64,000 bases of DNA from assembly GCA_016714025.1 (NCBI GenBank), contig JADJOB010000002.1:2388001-2452000 (forward strand). Reading direction: 5' to 3'. The first letter of the stretch is position 1; the number at the start of each line of letters is the position of its first letter. The notes beneath the pieces were generated by a model, which saw only the letters and a list, made by a program, of their open reading frames with translations, did not search any database and was not told the origin of the DNA. Source of the DNA: Saprospiraceae bacterium. Lineage in GTDB: Bacteria; Bacteroidota; Bacteroidia; Chitinophagales; Saprospiraceae. Made by a program: the position numbers and the translations under genes. Shown piece after piece: positions 25,606 to 32,494 of the stretch.

Positions 25606-25775
25606 ATTAAAAAGCGGCGTATCCTTTCCCGTTGCTTAAAGTCCTCAGTAAGGGCTTGCCGAATCCATTATAGACGCGGCACGGAGGTAATACGCCGCTG
25701 GATCTTCCTATAGGACATAAAAAAAGCCCTATGAGTTGTCAGGGCATCACTACCCTTACTGAAAAAACTTTAAGC
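25606..25775 (-). ncRNA. Structured small RNA with its own promoter and terminator (candidate)
   Basis: On the minus strand a TATATTTG box (forward 25780-25787) fits the Bacteroidota -7 element. About 5-7 bases downstream begins a region with three strong pairings. GCTTAAAGT/CAGTAAGGG blocks (forward 25634-25654) pair with CCCTTACTG/ACTTTAAGC (25753-25775). A hairpin GCCCT...AGGGC (25726-25745) is followed on the minus strand by seven T. AGCGGCGTAT (25613-25622) pairs with ATACGCCGCT (25690-25699), followed on the minus strand by five T. The last helix crosses the first one, so they form a pseudoknot or are alternatives. No convincing open frame uses this strand. It could be a trans-acting RNA or a leader controlling the gene at 25215. 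Confidence 0.6.
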
Positions 25776-25885
25776 GATACAAATATAAGTTGCAGTATTG
25801 ATACAGTGGTGTTATAGGAGTGTTAAAAGAAAGTGGGGTGTTATGATAGTATTTTAGTAAATTTAGAAACAAAGAAAAAAAACAT

Positions 25886-26473
25886 TTAGAGACATCTATA
25901 GTTTAGAATACTTCCAATTCCATCTTTAATACCTGATTGCCAACCATTTTTTATTAAGTCTTTATTTATTTTATTTACTAATTTGTGATATATTTTTTCA
26001 AAACACTTAATATCACTTTTTGAAATATTAATCTCATTTTTAATATTATCAAAAATTAAAGGAATTGGATATCTGCCCCAATAAGGTATAGCCTCACTTA
26101 ATTTTTTTATAAGAATTAATTCATTTTTGTTCAAATTTAATCCATTAATCAGATCTAATAAATCATTTAAATTATGGGTTATAATAGGTTTATGGATTTT
26201 TCCACTGTTTATCAATTTTGAATCCTGCAAAACACAAATACCCTTTAATAAATTTTCTATAATTAAACCTGCAATTAAATAAAAACCTCTAGAAATACCA
26301 TCTTTTAAAATTAATGCATTGTTATTCATTGGATCTGGGTAGGCAAACTTATGAATTTTTGAACTACTCAAATAATTTTGAGTAATTAAATCGCATGAAA
26401 ATTTTAGCTCTTCAGCTGTAAACAACCAGTAAAGAGGAGCACATTTGGTTACGAATATTTCTAATTTAGTCAA
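25886..26473 (-). CDS. Uncharacterised HEPN-like protein, fourth gene of the TAC operon
   Basis: 195 residues, mostly helical. The segments GFYLIAGLIIENLLKGICV, HNLNDLLDLINGL and a terminal-half IPYWGRYPIP resemble HEPN-fold families, helical proteins often found in toxin and defence modules. A clear Rx4-6H RNase motif is not visible, so catalytic activity is not claimed. It begins 15 bases after the SecB-like gene and is very likely in the same transcript. Whether it is an extra effector or a modulator of the toxin-antitoxin-chaperone system is unknown. Confidence 0.45.
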   Translation of the reverse strand: MTKLEIFVTKCAPLYWLFTAEELKFSCDLITQNYLSSSKIHKFAYPDPMNNNALILKDGISRGFYLIAGLIIENLLKGICVLQDSKLINSGKIHKPIITHNLNDLLDLINGLNLNKNELILIKKLSEAIPYWGRYPIPLIFDNIKNEINISKSDIKCFEKIYHKLVNKINKDLIKNGWQSGIKDGIGSILNYRCL

Positions 26474-26488
26474 AGCATTAATATTAAT

Positions 26489-26944
26489 TTATTTTGCTTT
26501 TTTTCTTTTAACCCCTTTTGTGGGTTTATTAGTAGATTCAGAATTGATTTTTCTATCTGTATCTTCAACAATTTTAACAAAATTAACTGAAGGTAAATTT
26601 ACAGGTTGATAACCAGAATTCAACATTAGATTTGAGATAAATGTCCTTAGATAAGGAAAGGCAATTGCAGGTGCACTAATTTTAGGAAAAGGTGATGCTT
26701 TAAATTCATCATTTATCTCTACATCGGTTATAAATGATGAAATTGCTTCAATATAGATTTTAAATAGATTATCTTCTGAATTCAAATTAAATTCAAAAAT
26801 TACTCCAAATTTATTAGGTTCATTGGCAAGATAAGCTGGAAAGAATTTGAAATTGAATTTTAATTTTGTTGGATCAGGAACTATATCGCCTTCAAATTTT
26901 AAATTACATTCATTAATTAGAATTCCACCAAATTGTATATTCAT
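26489..26944 (-). CDS. SecB-like chaperone of a toxin-antitoxin-chaperone system
   Basis: 151 residues. The C-terminal half contains ISAPAIAFPYLRTFISNLM, the hallmark helix of SecB (compare APGALFPYARN in E. coli), followed by NLPSVNFVKI. The N-terminal half has the SecB-type antiparallel strands (LKFNFKFFPAYL, FGVIFEFNL). The last 20 residues are Lys-rich. Chromosomal secretory SecB would not lie in an element next to a toxin and HTH gene. Established TAC systems (for example M. tuberculosis Rv1955-1957, CmdTAC in E. coli) use such a SecB-like chaperone to stabilise the antitoxin. It is six bases after the antitoxin gene. Confidence 0.82.
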   Translation of the reverse strand: MNIQFGGILINECNLKFEGDIVPDPTKLKFNFKFFPAYLANEPNKFGVIFEFNLNSEDNLFKIYIEAISSFITDVEINDEFKASPFPKISAPAIAFPYLRTFISNLMLNSGYQPVNLPSVNFVKIVEDTDRKINSESTNKPTKGVKRKKAK

Positions 26945-26950
26945 AAAATT

Positions 26951-27424
26951 TTAATTGGAATTTGCTAATTTAATTTTAGTACTTTGACTAAAGTATTCAT
27001 TATCGCTATTGGTTACCTTATAGCATAGATTTGTACCTCGTATTACATTTGTAAAAGGATTGCTTAAATTAGTATTAGTATCAGTACTTAGTTCTGGTGA
27101 TTCGTATGATGATTTATTTTTTTCTATTTCTGTTTCGGTTAAATCTTCTTCAAACAAATCACGAATTGGAATTCCAAATTTGAAACAAATTTCACTAAGT
27201 GTGTCTATAGTAAAATTGTGATCACCACTTAGCCATTTCGTAATTTCTGAAGGTCTCTTTTTTACTAACTCAGCAAATTTAATTTTGTTAAGTTTATTAA
27301 CTTCAAGCAAATCAGCTAAAGTAACTGCTAGACCAATTTTATTATTTGATTTGAATTGACTTTCTGGGTCTATTCTGTCCAAAATATTTTGGAGTAAATT
27401 TGTTAATTTGCTATTTGCTTCCAT
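26951..27424 (-). CDS. HigA-like HTH antitoxin
   Basis: 157 residues. Residues ~25-95 form an XRE-type helix-turn-helix (LADLLEVNKLNKIKFAELV, KRPSEITKWLSGDHNFT, LSEICFKFGIPIRDLF), as in HigA antitoxins. The C-terminal extension of about 60 residues (acidic, then NPFTNVIRGTNLCYK and FSQSTKIK) is where TAC antitoxins carry the chaperone-addiction sequence; that role here is inferred. It follows the toxin gene by 15 bases, the toxin-first order of HigBA loci. Confidence 0.78.
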   Translation of the reverse strand: MEANSKLTNLLQNILDRIDPESQFKSNNKIGLAVTLADLLEVNKLNKIKFAELVKKRPSEITKWLSGDHNFTIDTLSEICFKFGIPIRDLFEEDLTETEIEKNKSSYESPELSTDTNTNLSNPFTNVIRGTNLCYKVTNSDNEYFSQSTKIKLANSN

Positions 27425-27439
27425 GTTTAAATATATTGT

Positions 27440-27919
27440 TTACTCTTCAAATTTAAAATTACCTTCAAGTTTTAATCCATCCGCAGACCAATAAAGTTCT
27501 TTGTCTTCTAACATTCTCTTAGTAATCAATTTTGAAATTTTTATCATTTGTTTCCTCTTAAAATCTAGTTCTGGATCAGATTGAATTGACCTAGTTGATT
27601 TTGGACCCCCATCTCCTAGTATAACTACTACATTTGAAAAGCGAATACACATTAGCCTTAATTTTTTTTTAGTTTCATCTGCTAATGCGCATACTCCATC
27701 TCCAGGTTTTCCATAATGATCTTTAAATAAATATTCTCTTGCTCCTAGATTTGAAATAGATTTGATTTTTTGAAATATTTCATCAATCCCTTGTTTGTAT
27801 TTATCATCGTAGGAAGTAATAAAATTATCCAATAAAGTCGCTCCAGTTTTTAATTTAATAGTGTAGAAAGTACATTTACTTCCAGAGAGGGGTACTAACT
27901 CAATTAACTCAAATTCCAT
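27440..27919 (-). CDS. HigB/RelE-like toxin
   Basis: 159 residues. REYLFKDHYGKPGDGVCAL and LRLMCIRFSNVVVILGDGG with KSTRSIQSDP resemble RelE/HigB-superfamily toxins of the longer Bacteroidota type, in which a basic, aromatic beta-sheet core cuts ribosome-bound mRNA. Catalytic residues cannot be assigned with certainty by eye. It is the first gene of the TAC operon, preceded by a TATATTTG promoter box at 28005-28012 just beyond the terminator of the virion operon. Confidence 0.68.
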   Translation of the reverse strand: MEFELIELVPLSGSKCTFYTIKLKTGATLLDNFITSYDDKYKQGIDEIFQKIKSISNLGAREYLFKDHYGKPGDGVCALADETKKKLRLMCIRFSNVVVILGDGGPKSTRSIQSDPELDFKRKQMIKISKLITKRMLEDKELYWSADGLKLEGNFKFEE

Positions 27920-28004
27920 GCAAATTTATTATAAAATTGTCTAAAATTTTACTTTTAACTAAAATTTTGAATTTATTTGACGTTTTTGGATCGTCCTGGC
28001 TTAG

Positions 28005-28012
28005 CAAATATA
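28005..28012 (-). promoter_or_regulatory. Promoter -7 box for the TAC operon
   Basis: CAAATATA on the plus strand reads TATATTTG on the minus strand, an exact match to the Bacteroidota TAnnTTTG box. It lies 86 bases upstream of the toxin start and immediately downstream of the virion operon terminator, so the cargo operon is transcriptionally insulated. Confidence 0.55.
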
Positions 28013-28013
28013 A

Positions 28014-28046
28014 TAAAAAAACGGCCCCTGGTTTCCCAGTGGCCGT
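28014..28046 (-). terminator. Terminator of the virion operon
   Basis: On the minus strand ACGGCC-A-CTGG, loop GAAAC, CCAG-G-GGCCGT, then T6-T7. The stem spans 28021-28046 and the T-run corresponds to the A-run up to 28020. It lies 71 bases past the last gene (28117). Confidence 0.9.
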
Positions 28047-28116
28047 CTGAGACTGTTCATCTCTCTAATACCCCAATCCGATCCAGCAGGTTATGCAGAT
28101 CGATATCATTCGTCTA

Positions 28117-28392
28117 TTAATGTTTAAAAAATTCAGGGTCACGGTAGGACTGGCCGGTAGCATAGCGAAGGAGCTTTGTGGCCTCCCCTATTACAACCAG
28201 GATGGTACCAAAGACTGCAGATGTCTGCAGACAAAGACCATATTGTTCGCAAATGGCCTGCAGATTTTCAGTTGAAAACATGATGTTGAAAGTACCAATT
28301 GCAGTACTTGTCCAGCCAAGGATCATTGTTTTTTTTCCACCAAGGACTTTGGAAAGTAGCAGCTGAGCTGCCCAGGAATAGATTTTATTCAT
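28117..28392 (-). CDS. Small membrane protein, possible holin (last gene of the virion operon)
   Basis: 91 residues with two hydrophobic stretches (about 20-40, ILGWTSTAIGTFNIMF, and 55-75, VFGTILVVIGEAT), separated by a Cys-containing turn (ICEQYGLCLQT). Short charged tail. The pattern fits a class II-like holin or a virion membrane protein. Its distal position after the endolysin-holin block supports a lysis or membrane role, but nothing proves it. Confidence 0.6.
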   Translation of the reverse strand: MNKIYSWAAQLLLSKVLGGKKTMILGWTSTAIGTFNIMFSTENLQAICEQYGLCLQTSAVFGTILVVIGEATKLLRYATGQSYRDPEFFKH

Positions 28393-28450
28393 TGTATGTA
28401 AGTTTTTGGGTTATGGAATTAAATCGAGGTTTGTCCAAAATTCTGTGTCT

Positions 28451-28732
28451 TCAGGTCCGGGCACATCCTTTTTTATTAAAAATACCGCCTTCTTCAAACA
28501 GGCTCCTGGTGAATCCATAGGCATTTACACCTAATTGAAGCCATTGGTACCATTCTGGCGAGTTTTTGGGCGGGACATAGTTTTGGCCATATCGTTGCTG
28601 AAATGCTCGTAGACGAGCTATGTATTCTTCTCTGAGCTTTTTCTTTTGGTTTTGCTGATAGTTATAATAAAACAATAAAAGTGCTCCAATCCCAAGACCA
28701 CCGGCAATTAAAAATGCAGTATTTCTTTTCAT
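28451..28732 (-). CDS. Single-pass membrane protein of the virion operon
   Basis: 93 residues. N-terminal membrane segment (AFLIAGGLGIGALLLFYY) followed by a basic helical stretch (NQQKKKLREEYIARLRAFQQRYG) and a Trp-containing tail (SPEWYQWLQLG). Not recognised. Its start overlaps the stop of the redox-protein gene by four bases (ATGA), so expression is coupled. Likely an internal-membrane virion protein; this is inferred from context. Confidence 0.6.
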   Translation of the reverse strand: MKRNTAFLIAGGLGIGALLLFYYNYQQNQKKKLREEYIARLRAFQQRYGQNYVPPKNSPEWYQWLQLGVNAYGFTRSLFEEGGIFNKKGCART

Positions 28733-29193
28733 TTTGAAAATAGAATTAAAGCAGCTGCAGCTGCGATTCCTAAATAGATTCCTTTTTTTGAATCCGGAGG
28801 ATTTACCACCGGTGGACCTGGATCCACGATCACTGTCGGATTATCACCGGGAATGGTACCCGGTTGTGTAGTTTTTTTAGCAGGCTTACTTTTTAATGGA
28901 TCCCGATTTTGAGCCGCTCGATAAATATCCTGCAGTTTATTTTCAAAAAATATTTCAGTACCGGTATACACCTGGAATGCTGGACCTTCGATTAAAACAG
29001 CTGAAGGAGTTGAACTGATGTTGTACCTGGTTGCAAGCTTATGTGCTGCATCATCTTTATTGGCTGCACCTGGAAGTAAATCTGCGTGAGTTATTCCAGC
29101 ATTATTGGCTTTCAGGGATTCGATTTGATCTTTGACCAATTCGCAATGTGGACAATAAGGTTGAGTGAATATGATTAGTTCTGCGTAGCTCAT
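28729..29193 (-). CDS. Glutaredoxin/thioredoxin-like protein with C-terminal membrane anchor
   Basis: 154 residues. Residues 1-85 form a glutaredoxin-like fold with redox centre CPHC in IIFTQPYCPHCELVKDQI and the cis-Pro segment ISSTPSAVLIEG. A Pro/Thr/Lys-rich linker (PGTIPGDNPTVIVDPGPPVV) follows, then a C-terminal membrane segment (YLGIAAAAALILF) with a short tail. Tail-anchoring puts the domain at a membrane, perhaps in the virion or during assembly, where the many cysteines of the spike-like proteins could be its substrates. It overlaps both neighbours by four bases. Confidence 0.8.
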   Translation of the reverse strand: MSYAELIIFTQPYCPHCELVKDQIESLKANNAGITHADLLPGAANKDDAAHKLATRYNISSTPSAVLIEGPAFQVYTGTEIFFENKLQDIYRAAQNRDPLKSKPAKKTTQPGTIPGDNPTVIVDPGPPVVNPPDSKKGIYLGIAAAAALILFSK

Positions 29194-29765
29194 TTGGATT
29201 TATTATTAAGTGCTTTAATTGTGGCCAGTGCTGCAATCAGCAAAATGATTGTCCACAGTGTTCTATTGGTACCTTTGGAATTAAGCTTGTATCCTGAATA
29301 ACCTGTTAGTGCAGCAAACAAATACCAGGGTATATTAAATCCATCCAGTCCAATGGAATGCATGATGTCTTTAAGCCATTTTGGTAGTACATCAAAAGGG
29401 ATTACTCCCCCACCGAAGCGTTTGTCACCAATTGGGAGTTTAAATAAAGTGGCATCACCGGTACCACCGTAAGCATCATCGATGTTATCGGAATTGAATG
29501 AATAGCGACTGGTAAGGATTTCTTCAATGACTTTTTTAAATTCAGCAAGACTTACATTTACTGGAAGCTTTCTGAATACTCGATACACTCCGGATTGATC
29601 ATCAACATAGGAGAAAAAATAACCTTGTTCATTTGGAATGAGGTTAAAAGAATCTAAAATCAAGAATTGATACTCGGGATCATTGATTGAAGAAACCATA
29701 TCAATGAAGCTGGCCGGTACTTGAGTTGTTCCGGAAGAGTCAAAAAAGATATTGATTTTCTTCAT
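29190..29765 (-). CDS. Membrane protein of the virion operon
   Basis: 191 residues. The N-terminal 110 residues are soluble and mixed alpha/beta (KINIFFDSSGTTQVPASF; EFKKVIEEILTSRY), then a Gly-rich turn (DKRFGGGVIPF) and two C-terminal hydrophobic segments (IPWYLFAALTGYSGY and WTIILLIAALATI). No family recognised. The GFNIPWYLF-type C-terminus recalls small phage membrane proteins. Located between the endolysin and the redox protein. Confidence 0.6.
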   Translation of the reverse strand: MKKINIFFDSSGTTQVPASFIDMVSSINDPEYQFLILDSFNLIPNEQGYFFSYVDDQSGVYRVFRKLPVNVSLAEFKKVIEEILTSRYSFNSDNIDDAYGGTGDATLFKLPIGDKRFGGGVIPFDVLPKWLKDIMHSIGLDGFNIPWYLFAALTGYSGYKLNSKGTNRTLWTIILLIAALATIKALNNKSK

Positions 29766-29775
29766 GTTGCAGTAT

Positions 29776-30417
29776 TTAGACTATTTGATATTCCAGGTTC
29801 TTGATGATGGTTGTAGTATATGAAGCGATCAATTCAGCTTGATCTGTACGGTTTACTACTTTGCGGGCATTGTAATAATCTGCAGTAGCTCCATTTATAA
29901 ATCGTGATAATGGAAGTCCAGTAAAGATTCCTTCCATCATTCCACGCACAGCAATGTCTGCAGATATTGCACGGTCCAAAGCAAGGTCAGGATTATTAAC
30001 TAAATCAACTCGCAAGGCTTTACCCATGCGTTTGTAATTGTCCTCATGTGTAATTTGAATCAGGCCTCTTCCATAAAATCCGGTGTACCAATAAGCTTCC
30101 TGGAGTTGGTATAGTTTTGTACCTAGTTGGCCTCTTTTTTCCCGATCGAGAATCAATTTTGATTCATGCCAGGCTGTTCCAAGTATGTATGCGAGTTTTC
30201 TTAAATCTCGATCACCATAATCGATAAATGAAAGCACGATTTGTGCAATGCTTTTTGATTGGGCTTCTTTAAGAGGTCCAAATGATTTTGTAAAACTGTC
30301 CAGGAATAATTTTAACATAGCTTCATAATCGTTATAAGGTGAATTTGCTTTTGCTTTTTTTGAAAAAAGTAAAAGACCGGTCAATATGGCAATTGTAATT
30401 TTCCATGATTTTGTCAT
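29776..30417 (-). CDS. GH19-type endolysin with N-terminal signal anchor
   Basis: 213 residues. An N-terminal hydrophobic segment (ITIAILTGLLLF) can act as a signal-arrest or membrane anchor. The catalytic domain resembles glycoside hydrolase 19 chitinase/lysozyme: AYILGTAWHESKL carries the first catalytic Glu, then GFYGRGLIQITHEDNYKRMG and LVNNPDLALDRAISADIAVR. It would cut peptidoglycan either at lysis or during genome entry. Start ATG at 30417 overlaps the upstream stop by four bases. Confidence 0.85.
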   Translation of the reverse strand: MTKSWKITIAILTGLLLFSKKAKANSPYNDYEAMLKLFLDSFTKSFGPLKEAQSKSIAQIVLSFIDYGDRDLRKLAYILGTAWHESKLILDREKRGQLGTKLYQLQEAYWYTGFYGRGLIQITHEDNYKRMGKALRVDLVNNPDLALDRAISADIAVRGMMEGIFTGLPLSRFINGATADYYNARKVVNRTDQAELIASYTTTIIKNLEYQIV

Positions 30418-30644
30418 GCAATGATGTTTCCGGATTTTCTTGGTAGCCGGTTAAAGGAATTAATATTTTTAATTGAAGGAATTCCATTCATTCGGATGGT
30501 TTCAATTTCTGTGAAATCATCAAATTCAGAATCTACAATTGGTGTAGATCCTGGAATTCTTTTTGGCTTAGCAAAATGTTTAGCAACTAAATACACAGCT
30601 CCACCAAGGAGTAAGAGTTTTACAATACAAGATGTTTTCATCAT
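30414..30644 (-). CDS. Small single-pass membrane protein
   Basis: 76 residues: membrane segment at about 7-22 (VKLLLLGGAVYLVAKHFA), then a soluble tail of about 50 residues with DSEFDDFTEIETIRMNG. Not recognised. Overlaps both neighbours by four bases, as do most genes of this block. A virion membrane or spanin-like part is possible; the sequence gives no motif to choose. Confidence 0.55.
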   Translation of the reverse strand: MMKTSCIVKLLLLGGAVYLVAKHFAKPKRIPGSTPIVDSEFDDFTEIETIRMNGIPSIKNINSFNRLPRKSGNIIA

Positions 30645-30883
30645 TTACTATTTTTAATTTCCTTAATGTCTTGTTTCATTGCGTGGAGGCTATCTTTTAC
30701 TTCAGCCAATTCTTCAGATATATTAGATAGATTGTGAGTGATTTTACTAAGTGCATCGGTTTGTACTTCAATATTTTTAATCAAAACCTGTACAAGCGGT
30801 TTCAATAAAAACCAAAGAACAAATCCAAGTACCATTGTAGGAACTCCAAACTGCGCGAATACTTTTACGACTTCCATTTCCAT
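30641..30883 (-). CDS. BhlA-like holin candidate
   Basis: 80 residues: one membrane segment (VPTMVLGFVLWFLLKPLV, residues ~14-31) followed by a heptad-like helix of about 45 residues (DALSKITHNLSNISEELAEV...). This is the plan of BhlA/UviB-type holin-like peptides. It lies two genes upstream of the GH19 endolysin, which supports a lysis role. Sequence similarity alone is weak. Confidence 0.6.
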   Translation of the reverse strand: MEMEVVKVFAQFGVPTMVLGFVLWFLLKPLVQVLIKNIEVQTDALSKITHNLSNISEELAEVKDSLHAMKQDIKEIKNSK

Positions 30884-30894
30884 TTACAATTTTA

Positions 30895-31233
30895 TTATTG
30901 TGTTTCAAACCAATTTGTTACTATTTGTGAATTTTCCTTTCGAATCGATGTGAATATTTCGTATTGATAGAATGTGGCCGGTTCCAAGTTTTCAAATAAA
31001 TGACTGTTGAACTGACCTCCATTATAGTTTTGCCAAGGTTGCCATTCAGCATACACACCAGGTGATATTCGGATTCTGTACCTCAGTAAATAATTGCAGT
31101 ATTGATCCGTTTCATCCCAAATAATCAAAGCAGTTGTAGTAGTTACTTCAACAGCGGTAACATTCTTAGGTGGATCAATTGACCAAGCATTCAAATGCAT
31201 CGAGCAAAGCAAAATGATTATAAACTGTTTCAT
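30895..31233 (-). CDS. Secreted fibronectin type III domain protein
   Basis: 112 residues with a signal peptide (IIILLCSMHLNAWS). The mature part is one FN3 domain: PPKNVTAVEVTTTTALIIWDE, YLLRYRI and the terminal LEPATFYQYEIFTS. FN3 domains are common on phage and bacterial surfaces for adhesion. It follows the large LamG-like spike gene by one base. A role in receptor binding or particle surface decoration is inferred. Confidence 0.75.
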   Translation of the reverse strand: MKQFIIILLCSMHLNAWSIDPPKNVTAVEVTTTTALIIWDETDQYCNYLLRYRIRISPGVYAEWQPWQNYNGGQFNSHLFENLEPATFYQYEIFTSIRKENSQIVTNWFETQ

Positions 31234-31234
31234 A

Positions 31235-32494
31235 CTATGGATAGATTGCTCCGGTCAGGAATGATTGCAAAATTGCTGTGCGGGCAGTTGTACCGGCTGA
31301 TTTAACAATGACATGGCTAGAGGTACAAGTTGCAAGACTTGGGCCTGTTTGCCAACCAAAACCAACCGCTGCCCCATCAATGTACCAGTAGTTATATCCT
31401 TCAATGTCCACTTCAATGCGGAGTGTATAATTTTTATTGGCTGCAACGGTTACACCTAGATCAATGGTTGTTTCAGAACCACCTGAATTTTTAGTAAAAC
31501 CAAAGAAGCGGCCTCCATTTGTTCCATGTGTGTAACGAATTCCACAGGATGAATTTCCACCGGTTGCAGTATTGCCAGGATTGTTTGTGATTCGATATTC
31601 GTAAGTATATGTATTAGTTCCATCAGATAGTGCAGGAAAATTCACATTGCATTGTGTGTAAATAAATGCTTTGTTGAAGTAAGATAAAGTTCCTGCAGTA
31701 TGATAAATTTCAGCAGCGCCAGTTGAGCTTGTAGAAGTTGACAATGTAAGACCTCCAAATGAGTTAGCTGAACTTGCAGTATTTGAAATAGATCCACCCG
31801 ATGTTGCTGTACTTAATTCTGAATAATCTGAGGCTGTACTGGAATAAAGAGAAGAAAATAATTTTACTTCTTTTGTATTTTCTGAAGAATTTACCTTTGA
31901 AATAAACCAGCGTTGCAAAGTATTGTCATAAATGGCCGTTGCTTCTTCACCTGGATATACTGGAATTGTTTTTGGACATTTAATCCGATTGTTTCCTGTG
32001 CTCCATGTGTGTTCGCCGACAAAGAAAAATGGATAAGATCCGATGTTGATGAAAAGCTTTTTTTCACCATCAGATTGAGGAGCCATTCCAGCAATTGAGT
32101 TACAATTTACATCAGAGGCAAGCCTAATAATGTCTGCTGTTCCAAAACCAGTTGGATCCCAATCATGCTTTTGTTCATTTAAAGTCGTTGGCGTAATAAT
32201 ATTAGGAGTTGATGAAGTAGCCGCAGGATTTATTGAATCTCCGGATAAGGTAAAACCGTACCCAATTTTCAAAATTTGAGCCTCCCCTGTTCCAGAAGAG
32301 TATCGAGCAATGAATGATCTTGTAGGTATTGTATCTCCAATTGCCGGCAAGCCTTTTTGATTTACAAAATTCATTTCAGCTTGACAGTGTAATTTACTAC
32401 AACAAGTTACCAGTATAATAAATGTTACAATTCCTATTATAACATTAACTAAGAGTTCTCTTGGGTCCGGAAAAGGGTTTCTTGAGTTTACCAT
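31235..32494 (-). CDS. Large spike or receptor-binding candidate
   Basis: 419 residues from the ATG at 32494, which overlaps the upstream stop by seven bases; an upstream in-frame ATG (32527) would need a longer overlap. N-terminal hydrophobic segment (VNVIIGIVTFIILVTCC), then DWDPTGFGTADIIRLASD, FINIGSYPFFFVGEHT and PVYPGEEATAIYDNTLQRW, a beta-rich plan typical of phage receptor-binding proteins. The Ser/Thr-rich C-terminal half ends in a LamG/jelly-roll-like domain (ANKNYTLRIEVDIEGYNYWYIDG). Probably exposed on the particle. Confidence 0.65.
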   Translation of the reverse strand: MVNSRNPFPDPRELLVNVIIGIVTFIILVTCCSKLHCQAEMNFVNQKGLPAIGDTIPTRSFIARYSSGTGEAQILKIGYGFTLSGDSINPAATSSTPNIITPTTLNEQKHDWDPTGFGTADIIRLASDVNCNSIAGMAPQSDGEKKLFINIGSYPFFFVGEHTWSTGNNRIKCPKTIPVYPGEEATAIYDNTLQRWFISKVNSSENTKEVKLFSSLYSSTASDYSELSTATSGGSISNTASSANSFGGLTLSTSTSSTGAAEIYHTAGTLSYFNKAFIYTQCNVNFPALSDGTNTYTYEYRITNNPGNTATGGNSSCGIRYTHGTNGGRFFGFTKNSGGSETTIDLGVTVAANKNYTLRIEVDIEGYNYWYIDGAAVGFGWQTGPSLATCTSSHVIVKSAGTTARTAILQSFLTGAIYP

